Part shown: positions 15,847 through 23,228 of the stretch, one piece after another
How the letters are laid out: each line of letters begins with the position of its first letter
Position numbering within the stretch: position 1 is the stretch's first letter
Position numbers and translations under genes: made by a program
Notes under the pieces: generated by a model
The model's input: the letters and a program-made list of their open reading frames with translations, nothing else
What the model was told of the DNA's origin: nothing
Database searches by the model: none
Source: RDXT01 sp033762375
GTDB taxonomy: Bacteria > Bacteroidota > Bacteroidia > J057
Direction of reading: 5' to 3'
DNA: 64,000 nucleotides
Assembly: GCA_033762375.1 (NCBI GenBank)
Contig: JANRLQ010000007.1
Coordinates: forward strand, 39,663 to 103,662

Positions 15847-17886
15847 TTAGCCAAATCTGATCACGAGTACCGTGTAGTCGTCTTGTAAGGCCGAGCGGGC
15901 AAAGGCTTTGGCTGAGTGGACGATAGCAGCGGCAATCTCACGGGGGGGATCTTTGCGGTGGCGATGGATGATCTCATGCATACGTGCGTACCCAAACTCT
16001 TCCTTGGCCTCATTCCGGGCTTCCAGGATGCCATCCGTATACAAGATCAGGCAGTCGCCCGGCGCAAAGGTCAGCACCTCTGGTGGCGGGACGAGTTTGT
16101 CATAGGAGGCATTGCGGACGATCCCCAGTCCCGGTGCGCCCTCGCGGAGCTGCTCCAGCATATCCTCTCCTGCCCGGTACCAAAAAGCCGGACAGTGACC
16201 CGCCCGCACCAATTCAGCACGGCGGGTTTCAGTATCTATGATGAGATAGGTCAGGGTCACAAAAAAGCCCTTCTGCATGCAGGCTGACAAGGCCCTGTTG
16301 GCATATCCGACCCAGGCCTGGACGCCTAACTCCAGATGACTCAGGGCATGAAATACCCCCTTGAGTTCCGCCATATGAAAGGCGGCCGTGGTGCCCTTGC
16401 CCGATACGTCCCCGATGGCAACCTGATAAAGACCCGGCCGGAGTGTCACCACATCATAATAATCCCCTCCGACCTCCTGTGCATTTTCACTCAGGGCTAC
16501 AATCTCAATCTTATCATCCACCGGCAAATGACGGGGCAAAAGCTGATTTTGTACCTCCTTGGCGATCTTGAGCTGCTCCTGATAACGCTCCAGTTCTATG
16601 GAGTTTTTGATCAGGTGTGCATTTTCCAGCGCGATACCCGCCTGCTCTGCATAGGTACTCAGCGAACGTACCGTCACTTCCTCAAATACATTAACCAGCT
16701 CGCTGACGACATATACTGCGCCATACGCGTGGTTGTTAGAAAAAATCGGCACACACAGCAGGCTCCTGTAGCGACTGGTATTGGCCCTGAAAGCCCGGTG
16801 GGCGCGGGTGTTTTTGATCAGGAATGCCTTGCGGTCGCTGAGGGTTTTTTGGGTGAGCTGGTGCTCCTGCTTGATCTCCCGGATATCACCCGGGCTGATC
16901 CGCTTCCGGATCCGTATCTCAGGTTCTCCGGTTGGTGTCATCATCTCAATCCAGCCAGACTTACAGTTGGCAGTCATCAGCCCCGCATCGAGGAGGGTGT
17001 TGAGGATGTCTGTAAAGTCCAGATTGGACTGAATCGCCTGATTGATCCGTGCATAAGAGGCGATCTCAAAACTTTCACGCTCAAAGATTGAGGACGTGGG
17101 CAGGTTAAAAAACAGCGCCAGCACAGAAAAAATACTGTAACTGAGCGAAAACACCATGATAAATCCCAGTACCTCAAACCGGCCCAATCCCAGCATATCT
17201 ATCCCCAACTGCTCCGGAAGCCGGCGTGCCGCAATAAAATACGCCACCATGATGAGGATGATCAGCATAAACAACCCCAGGGCCCGTAGTTTCTGGTTAA
17301 AATTGAGGTGGGAGATCCATCTCACATATGAGGACAAGATCAGGCTGAGAATCACAAACGGCACATAACTCGCAATCACCAGCCCGGGTGGGGCTACGAA
17401 ATTATACACCAGCGCCATCACCAAAAATCCCATCAAAATCCCCCAGAGGATGAGCTTGCGCCGGGTGCGGGGGTATAGAATAAATCGCCGGAACAGGAAA
17501 AAAGCTGACAAAAAAAACATCAGCATCGCGTACAGCGTGATGCTGAAATAAATAGAAGCCATAAGCTCCCGCAAAAACCAGCCCGTCGTCACCCGATTGG
17601 AGAGGGTGATAACCAGGATCAGGACGATCCCCACCATCCCGATCATAAACAGCCGCCAAAGCAGGGTGCTGACATTAAGCGAGTCAATATTGCTGTATAT
17701 CCTGCCCAGCAGGATCATGTTGACAACCACAAATGCGATCAACACTACCCGGTACTCAATTCCTGCATTGGGTTGTCCGGTTTCGCCGGCAATGCTCAAT
17801 GCAGCACTGGCATGGATCGCCATCAGGGTGAGCCATAACAGGACGGAAATAACCGTCAGAATACCGTTGATAAATCTTGGATTCAA
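15847..17886 (-). CDS. Membrane SpoIIE/RsbU-type PP2C phosphatase with GAF domain
   Basis: A 679-residue protein. The first about 270 residues form about eight membrane helices. A GAF domain follows (about 285-430; ASYARINQAIQSNLDFTDIL, RSLLCVPIF), then a short coiled-coil (about 430-455) and a SpoIIE-type PP2C domain (about 460-679). Metal-binding aspartates are in EVGGDYYDVV, IGDVSGKGTTAA and LYTDGILEAR. It should dephosphorylate the STAS protein encoded next in the operon, converting a membrane or small-molecule signal into release of the RsbW target. It diverges from the Rieske gene across 145 bp. Confidence 0.9.
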   Translation of the reverse strand: MNPRFINGILTVISVLLWLTLMAIHASAALSIAGETGQPNAGIEYRVVLIAFVVVNMILLGRIYSNIDSLNVSTLLWRLFMIGMVGIVLILVITLSNRVTTGWFLRELMASIYFSITLYAMLMFFLSAFFLFRRFILYPRTRRKLILWGILMGFLVMALVYNFVAPPGLVIASYVPFVILSLILSSYVRWISHLNFNQKLRALGLFMLIILIMVAYFIAARRLPEQLGIDMLGLGRFEVLGFIMVFSLSYSIFSVLALFFNLPTSSIFERESFEIASYARINQAIQSNLDFTDILNTLLDAGLMTANCKSGWIEMMTPTGEPEIRIRKRISPGDIREIKQEHQLTQKTLSDRKAFLIKNTRAHRAFRANTSRYRSLLCVPIFSNNHAYGAVYVVSELVNVFEEVTVRSLSTYAEQAGIALENAHLIKNSIELERYQEQLKIAKEVQNQLLPRHLPVDDKIEIVALSENAQEVGGDYYDVVTLRPGLYQVAIGDVSGKGTTAAFHMAELKGVFHALSHLELGVQAWVGYANRALSACMQKGFFVTLTYLIIDTETRRAELVRAGHCPAFWYRAGEDMLEQLREGAPGLGIVRNASYDKLVPPPEVLTFAPGDCLILYTDGILEARNEAKEEFGYARMHEIIHRHRKDPPREIAAAIVHSAKAFARSALQDDYTVLVIRFG

Positions 17887-18031
17887 TACATCACTATACT
17901 TGTGAGGCGCAAATTATTCAATTTCTGCGAAAGAGGCCCTATCCGGATGACTTTCGGCATACAATAATTCTGACGAAAATTCGCTGCAATCCTACCGGAA
18001 AACCTGTATTTTTCCTCCCAAACTTTGGATC

Positions 18032-18376
18032 ATGTCATCATATCTCTGGGTACATACAGGTATTACCGCCCATCCCGGGTCAGCGGACCACCTGCAGGAG
18101 ATCACCCTGAAAGGACGCAGGATATGCCTCATACGCCGGGACGGCGTATGGCGGGCCACTGACGGGCGCTGCCCGCATGCCGGAGGCCCCTTTGCTGCCG
18201 GTCATATCTCCCCTGAAGGCAAGCTGATCTGTCCCTGGCATCGTTTTGCTTTTGACCTGGAGACAGGGGCATCTGACAGCGGCGGATATTGTATCCATGT
18301 GTATCGGGTGCGGATCACCCAGGACCAACTCTGGCTCCGGATGCCTGCTGACAAACCCTGGTGGAAGTTCTGGTAA
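18032..18376 (+). CDS. Rieske [2Fe-2S] ferredoxin-like protein
   Basis: A 114-residue single Rieske domain. The cluster ligands are visible as CPHAGGPF (Cys-x-His) and CPWHRFAFDLETG (Cys-x-x-His), about 18 residues apart. This is the soluble, NirD- or oxygenase-ferredoxin-like type: no signal peptide or membrane anchor. No oxygenase or nitrite reductase is adjacent, so the redox partner is unknown. It converges on the EGF lipoprotein gene with a 3-bp gap. Confidence 0.92.
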   Translation: MSSYLWVHTGITAHPGSADHLQEITLKGRRICLIRRDGVWRATDGRCPHAGGPFAAGHISPEGKLICPWHRFAFDLETGASDSGGYCIHVYRVRITQDQLWLRMPADKPWWKFW

Positions 18377-18379
18377 GGG

Positions 18380-18979
18380 TCATCTGACCAGTGTGGCGAC
18401 ACAGGAGCTGGTATCCCCCCTTGCAATCAGGGTATAAAAAAGCTCTATCTTCCCGTCCGGCAAGATACTGCCTGCCCCGCTGATGACCCCAAACGTCATG
18501 TACTGCTCGTATATCTCAAATACATTGGGGTCTATGAGTTTGCCGGCAATCTCTGCATTTTCATTCGCAAAATTGCCCAGTGCAATCCGGTTGAACTCCC
18601 GGCCTACCGTGACTTTCATCCCAAAAGACACCTGCCCCTGCCCACACTCCTGGGTACATATATAGTCTCCCACAAATTTTTGGGTCCAGAGCTGCTCACA
18701 GCGGGGCCCCTCGTATCCCTCGCGACAGATACACCGGGCCAACTCATCCGTCACCTCCTCACAGGTGAGGCTGCGGGTAGGGTGACAATTTTGTACGGCG
18801 CAGGGTGACAATACCACCTCACAGGAGGTTCCTGCAAATCCGTCCGGACACCGGCAGAACCCCGACTCACAGACACCACCATTCTGACAGTCAGACTCCA
18901 CACAGGCATCTTTGTCACACCCTGTCAACAACTGCAAGCAGATGATGATCCCTGTTATCCATCCCAATGATCGGCGCAT
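18380..18979 (-). CDS. EGF-repeat lipoprotein
   Basis: A 199-residue protein beginning with a lipoprotein signal peptide (lipobox LLTGC, Cys about 21). Two EGF-like modules follow: ACVESDCQNGGVCESGFC onward to CPDGFAGTSCE (about 26-54), then a variant from PCAVQNC to CREGYEGPRCE (about 58-95). The C-terminal half (about 100-199) is a beta-rich domain ending CVATLVR. Such lipoproteins occur in Saprospiria and Cytophagia genomes and are probably displayed on the envelope; function is unknown. Confidence 0.85.
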   Translation of the reverse strand: MRRSLGWITGIIICLQLLTGCDKDACVESDCQNGGVCESGFCRCPDGFAGTSCEVVLSPCAVQNCHPTRSLTCEEVTDELARCICREGYEGPRCEQLWTQKFVGDYICTQECGQGQVSFGMKVTVGREFNRIALGNFANENAEIAGKLIDPNVFEIYEQYMTFGVISGAGSILPDGKIELFYTLIARGDTSSCVATLVR

Positions 18980-19174
18980 AGGCTATTTGTTTCTCCAAAT
19001 ATAAACGGAAACTCAGCCTCACGGGCAGCCACCCTCGGTACTTTTTACAGCTGAAACTCGCTACAAAGCCAGTCAATCGCAAATATGTATTATTCACAAT
19101 GTAAATATTCTTTATGATAAATTTTATTTCCAATTTGGTATCACTTGCCTGTACCCTGATAATTGGTTGCCCTT

Positions 19175-19561
19175 ATGCAAAAAAGACCCCTGATCCTGGT
19201 AGTGGATGATGATCCGACCCTGCGTATGCTCCTGGAGTTTATCCTCCGGCGGCAGTACCGGGTGGTGATGCGGGAAGATGGCCTGGACGCGATGCGCTGG
19301 ATGACAGCCGGTAACCTGCCCGATGTGATCCTGGCAGACTATGAGATGCCCCACCTGAATGGGCTGGGCCTCTTGCAGCAGGTCAAAGCCAGCGGCCTCC
19401 TGGGCGGGATTCCGGTATTGATCCTGACGGGCCACGAAAGCCAGGAGCTGACCCGCACCTGTATGGCGGCAGGCGCTTTTGCCTATCTGCTCAAACCTTT
19501 CAACCCTGATCAGGTGCTGGCCCGTATTGCGTCTGCACTCAGCCTGTCCGTTGCCGCCTGA
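19175..19561 (+). CDS. Single-domain response regulator next to exopolysaccharide genes
   Basis: A 128-residue lone receiver with all functional residues: acidic triad in LVVDDDPTL, phosphoacceptor in VILADYEMP (about Asp53), Thr in ILTGHE and Lys in LLKPFNP. I use ATG 19175; an upstream in-frame TTG at 19163 is unlikely. The next gene, 14 bp downstream, carries a pseudo-receiver fused to a sugar-transferase domain, so this receiver may bind that protein or set the activity of the cluster. No kinase is adjacent. Confidence 0.88.
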   Translation: MQKRPLILVVDDDPTLRMLLEFILRRQYRVVMREDGLDAMRWMTAGNLPDVILADYEMPHLNGLGLLQQVKASGLLGGIPVLILTGHESQELTRTCMAAGAFAYLLKPFNPDQVLARIASALSLSVAA

Positions 19562-19575
19562 AAACAACCCTGACC

Positions 19576-20631
19576 ATGATCCGGCTTATCCATTCACCCG
19601 CTCATATCCAGTCTGTCTCCGCTCCCGCACCGGCAGGTCTGCGCCTCCTCTTTATGGGTCCTTCTCTCCGCACGCTGCACCAGCAGTTGCTGGACCACGG
19701 GTACCAGGGACTCCCGTTTGAAACCGGGCTTCAGGCCTGGTATTGGCTCCGGGAGACCCGTACCACCGACCCGGAGACCCTGCCTGACGCGATCATCTGT
19801 GCCGCTGCCCTGCCTGATATTGATGTGTGGGCCCTGACCCGCTATTTCCGGGCAGATGAGATGCTGCAACATATCCCCCTGCTGGTAGCAGGTCCTCCGC
19901 TGGCCCATCACGACCGCCTGCATGCCTTGCGGGCCGGGATTGATGAGTGGATGCCGGCAGACCGGCCGGCCGAAGATTTTGATACACGGATACGGTTTCT
20001 GGTCGAGCATAAAACCCTGCTGATGGCCTCGGACATCCGCTCCGACGCCGGTCGTTCTGCCCGGTTCAGTTGGCAGCGACGGCTCCGGGACCTGACTTTT
20101 GCAAGCGCGGGACTCTTGTTATTGATGCCTGTATGGGCCCCGATTGCCTTGATTTTGCGCTCCCAGGGCCCGGTACTCACCCGGCGTAAACGGGTAGGCG
20201 GCGGATATCATGTATATGATGAGTTCCGGTTCCGGACGGGACCCGAATCACCTTCTGACCGGCCCGTCCCCCAGTACACCACTGCCTATACCGAGCCCCA
20301 ACCCCTCTGGCCTCCTGATGCCGACGAACCGGCTGTTTACACCGGGCTTGGGCGCTGGCTGCACCGCACCGGACTGGCCGGGATCCCCCGCCTCCTGAAT
20401 GTCCTGAAGGGCGACATCTCCCTCACAGGCAACCAGCCCCTCTCGCCATCCCGTGCAGAAACCATGACCACTGACCAGTGGGCACACAGACTGGTATCTC
20501 CGGCAGGATTTACGGGGTACTGGCGATGGGGGGAGGAGCAGCTGCCATACCGGTACCAGCCAGGGCAGGAAGCGTGGATGCTGGCCCGGACCTTGTTTGA
20601 CATGTTGCGAAAATTTTTCAGCCGAAATTGA
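19576..20631 (+). CDS. Pseudo-receiver fused to a degenerate bacterial sugar transferase (polyprenyl-phosphate glycosylphosphotransferase fold)
   Basis: A 351-residue protein. Residues about 22-145 align with a receiver, but the phosphoacceptor strand reads AIICAAALP without Asp. After a helix (about 160-195) comes the sugar-transferase part: RSQGPVLTRRKRVGGGYHVYDEFRFR, LGRWLHRTGLAGIPRLLNVL, KGDISLTGNQPLS and VSPAGFTGYWRWGEE. In active enzymes the catalytic dyad sits in SLDELPQL; here that place reads GLAGIPRL, so both Asp and Glu are lost, and the segment between FRFRT and the dyad site is shorter than usual. It probably does not transfer sugar phosphate. It may be a scaffold, or the cluster may rely on a transferase elsewhere. 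The frame is intact. Bacteroidota have active receiver-fused transferases with the VGNRPLPL motif; this looks like a derived copy. Confidence 0.82.
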   Translation: MIRLIHSPAHIQSVSAPAPAGLRLLFMGPSLRTLHQQLLDHGYQGLPFETGLQAWYWLRETRTTDPETLPDAIICAAALPDIDVWALTRYFRADEMLQHIPLLVAGPPLAHHDRLHALRAGIDEWMPADRPAEDFDTRIRFLVEHKTLLMASDIRSDAGRSARFSWQRRLRDLTFASAGLLLLMPVWAPIALILRSQGPVLTRRKRVGGGYHVYDEFRFRTGPESPSDRPVPQYTTAYTEPQPLWPPDADEPAVYTGLGRWLHRTGLAGIPRLLNVLKGDISLTGNQPLSPSRAETMTTDQWAHRLVSPAGFTGYWRWGEEQLPYRYQPGQEAWMLARTLFDMLRKFFSRN

Positions 20632-20764
20632 CCTGGTGACCACTCAAAGCCTGAAATTGACCGTATATCAGCCCGCTGCACACAGATTGTCCGAATCTGC
20701 TGTATTTCGTAGTGTGTAACAAGCAGATTTTTTAGTAGGTTAGGGTTTCTGAGGTAAAAGGGCT

Positions 20765-20893
20765 ATGAAAAAAGTAATTTCGCAGGCACGTCACCATACG
20801 CTCACCCCTGCACAGCGGGTCCACGAGCTGCTCCTGATCGGGGTATGTGTGCTTATGTGTGTTGGTTTTTTTGTTAAGATTGTTATTCTTTGA
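20765..20893 (+). CDS. 42-residue single-pass membrane peptide between sugar transferase and Wzy genes
   Basis: ATG at 20765, TGA at 20891-20893. The product opens MKKVISQARHHTLTPAQRVH (basic, cytoplasmic) and ends in one hydrophobic helix of about 20 residues, ELLLIGVCVLMCVGFFVKIV, followed by IL. It is co-directional with both neighbours and stops 38 bp before the Wzy start. Size, topology and position fit a small accessory subunit of the polysaccharide export or polymerisation machinery, but I cannot name a family. The main risk is chance; the amphipathic-then-hydrophobic design argues against that. Confidence 0.55.
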   Translation: MKKVISQARHHTLTPAQRVHELLLIGVCVLMCVGFFVKIVIL

Positions 20894-20931
20894 GTTTGTT
20901 TTTTCGGTTTACCAGCTTCTGACCCAGCGTA

Positions 20932-22425
20932 ATGCAACCTTTTTTGTTTCAGACGGCCCAGCCAGACCGGCAACCGTTCCGCCCTGTACAGGCTGTACTG
21001 GCGTGGTTGCGGTATGAGCTGTACACCCAGAAACTCAACAGCCCGCTGGGATATGTGCTGCTCACGCTGATGGCCTTCGGGGTGGCTCGGATCATTGGGG
21101 TCGGAGGTACTGCGGGGGCGACCTGGCTGATCGGGTCGCTGGTGCTGATTCCCGCCTTGCTGGTGTCCGTGTTTCATGTGCGGTTTGGACTGCTCCTGTT
21201 GACAGGTGCTTCTTTTTTTATACTGGGGCTCAAACGCTGGCTGCCCGGAGACCCGCCGGTGACCCTGTTCATAGACGCAGGGGTGGCAGCCCTGTTGTTT
21301 GGGGTTTTTCTCCGGCAGATCTCCCGCCGGGACTGGCAGTTTCTGGCTGCTCCGCTGACCTTTGTGATGGTCTTGTGGCTGGTATATAATGTCCTGGAGC
21401 TGCTCAACCCCGTAGCCCCTACCCAACTTTCGTGGATTTTTGCGGTCAGGGGCCAAGCCTGGATTTTTTTGCTGTATGCCGTCGGGTTATATGTATTTGA
21501 CGACCTGAAGTACCTGCGGCGGCTGGCATTTATGTGGGTAGCCATAGTCACCCTCAGTGCGGTGTATGGTTTGGTGCAGGAATTTTTTGGCCTCCGGGGG
21601 TTTGAGTGGAAATGGGCCCTGGCCAATGCCGACAATTACTCCCTGATCGAGGGCGGGAGGCGTACGTTTTCCTTTTTCTCCGACCCGGCCATATTTGGCA
21701 ATCTCCTCAGTGTCACCAGTTTGTTTACCCTGGTATTTATCACCCTGAGCCGGATGCCCCTCATGCGCAAGGCCCTGCTGGCCGGTGCCCTGCTGCTGAT
21801 GCTGGCGGCCATGCTCACGACAGGTACCCGTACCGCCTGGCTGATCCTGCCCGCCGGGTATGGCCTGGTCATGCTCTTGACCCTCAACCTGCGCATCTGG
21901 CTGACGGGCCTCCTCGGCGTCGGGCTGGGTGCACTGATCTGGTTTATGGCACCCGCCACCCCGCAGGTACAGCGGATCAAAGAATCCTTTGTGCCGGAGC
22001 GCACAGCCTCCTTCCGCCTCCGGATGAATGAAGAAAACGATGCCCAGCCGTTTATCTATCGTTATCCGATGGGCAGTGGCGTCGGCACCACCGGGGGATG
22101 GGGGCAACGCATCACCCCAGACGAACCCCTCGCCCAACTCCCCGCCAAAGGCGGATACCTCCGCATGGCCGTCGAGACCGGCTGGATCGGCCTGATCCTC
22201 TACCTGGCCCTGATCTGCACGGCACTTATCACCAGTATCCGGGGGTATTTCCGGGCCGAACATTACCAACTCCGCACCTGGTACGCTGCGTTTGCGGGGG
22301 TGATTTTTGCGCTGGCACTCGCCGAATATACCCACCAGACCCTGACCCAGATGCCCCTCAACCTCCTGTTTTGCCTGAGCCTGGCAGCCGTAGTCCGGCT
22401 GCGGGGGGTGACACCTGCTGCGTGA
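20932..22425 (+). CDS. O-antigen ligase / Wzy-type polymerase family membrane protein
   Basis: A 497-residue protein with about 11-12 membrane helices and a large periplasmic loop (about 365-420), the layout of the WaaL/Wzy_C superfamily. The TGTRTAWLIL stretch (about 300) matches the conserved Arg-containing segment before the family's periplasmic loop. These enzymes join undecaprenyl-linked oligosaccharide units into polymer or onto an acceptor. It follows the sugar-transferase fusion and the 42-residue peptide. The Wzz-like genes at the left end of the window could supply chain-length control, but they are 19 kb away. Confidence 0.85.
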   Translation: MQPFLFQTAQPDRQPFRPVQAVLAWLRYELYTQKLNSPLGYVLLTLMAFGVARIIGVGGTAGATWLIGSLVLIPALLVSVFHVRFGLLLLTGASFFILGLKRWLPGDPPVTLFIDAGVAALLFGVFLRQISRRDWQFLAAPLTFVMVLWLVYNVLELLNPVAPTQLSWIFAVRGQAWIFLLYAVGLYVFDDLKYLRRLAFMWVAIVTLSAVYGLVQEFFGLRGFEWKWALANADNYSLIEGGRRTFSFFSDPAIFGNLLSVTSLFTLVFITLSRMPLMRKALLAGALLLMLAAMLTTGTRTAWLILPAGYGLVMLLTLNLRIWLTGLLGVGLGALIWFMAPATPQVQRIKESFVPERTASFRLRMNEENDAQPFIYRYPMGSGVGTTGGWGQRITPDEPLAQLPAKGGYLRMAVETGWIGLILYLALICTALITSIRGYFRAEHYQLRTWYAAFAGVIFALALAEYTHQTLTQMPLNLLFCLSLAAVVRLRGVTPAA

Positions 22426-22681
22426 GGGGGAGGCAACGACATACTGGTCCCGCTATTTTTTCCTGTAAATTATACCTCGCACAGACGTACCTGCCCGTAC
22501 TGGCTCGGGACCTAATACCCAACCTGCATCATCCGTAAACATACCTCAACATAATTCGTTATATAAAAATGATTTGTATCCCTATATGACCACCCTCATG
22601 CATATCACTTAGATGTATGCCCGCAGGTGCTGCTCAAATTTATGATACAACTTTGTACAACCTATTAACAATCATGCGCTT

Positions 22682-23095
22682 ATGAATGCCCCTGCTGCTA
22701 AGATTATTATGGCAGTCCTGCTCATGTCTGTATGCTTCAGCAGCCTGCAGGGACAGTCACTTCCTGATGTTGGCTATGTCAATGGTGTGCGTCTGGCAGA
22801 CATACAGGCTCCTTATCTGATACTTACGCCCGCAGCCTGGGGAGGATATATGACACTGGTTGAGTACGGAAACCCAGCCAATGACACCACCATTTGGAAC
22901 AAGTATGTAAACAGGAAGATACCAGCCAGTGTGCTTACGGACAGCACGCAAAAACCGGTACGGACGGGGGTATATAGCAGACCTCAGGATGTGGCAGTCT
23001 TGTTGACTTTCATGCACAGACAGGGATGGGCATATCACAGCAGGCTCGAATCTTTTCAGAACACTCCGAATCATTTTATATTTCAAAAAATATAG
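22682..23095 (+). CDS. Secreted protein of unknown function
   Basis: A 137-residue protein with a clear signal peptide (MNAPAAKIIMAVLLMSVCFS, probable cleavage after LQGQS). The mature part of about 112 residues has no motif I recognise. It contains conserved-looking aromatic segments (PAAWGGYMTLVEYG, MHRQGWAYHSRLE). The 256 bp between it and the Wzy gene hold no other gene. It converges with the delta-60 gene across a strong hairpin at 23181-23217. Confidence 0.65.
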   Translation: MNAPAAKIIMAVLLMSVCFSSLQGQSLPDVGYVNGVRLADIQAPYLILTPAAWGGYMTLVEYGNPANDTTIWNKYVNRKIPASVLTDSTQKPVRTGVYSRPQDVAVLLTFMHRQGWAYHSRLESFQNTPNHFIFQKI

Positions 23096-23180
23096 TTCAG
23101 ATGAGTCCCAAACAAACCGATAGCTGACTTATGCTTATCATTATGGCTGCATGGGCGAGTGCCCAAGCACCAGCAGTAAG

Positions 23181-23217
23181 AGGGGCGGCTTTCAAACATA
23201 CGGTTATAGCCGCCCCT
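23181..23217. terminator. Hairpin between convergent genes
   Basis: Ten-bp stem AGGGGCGGCT/AGCCGCCCCT (23181-23190 and 23208-23217), extendable by GTAA/TTAC with one bulge. No T-run follows on either strand, but its place between two convergent stops suggests a bidirectional 3' end. Confidence 0.55.
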
Positions 23218-23228
23218 TACGTAGAAGA

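Noticed and set aside
22446..22512. GGTCCCG...CGGGACC pairing after the Wzy gene as a terminator
   Set aside because: The 7-bp arms are separated by more than 50 bases and no T-run follows, so it is too weak to list.
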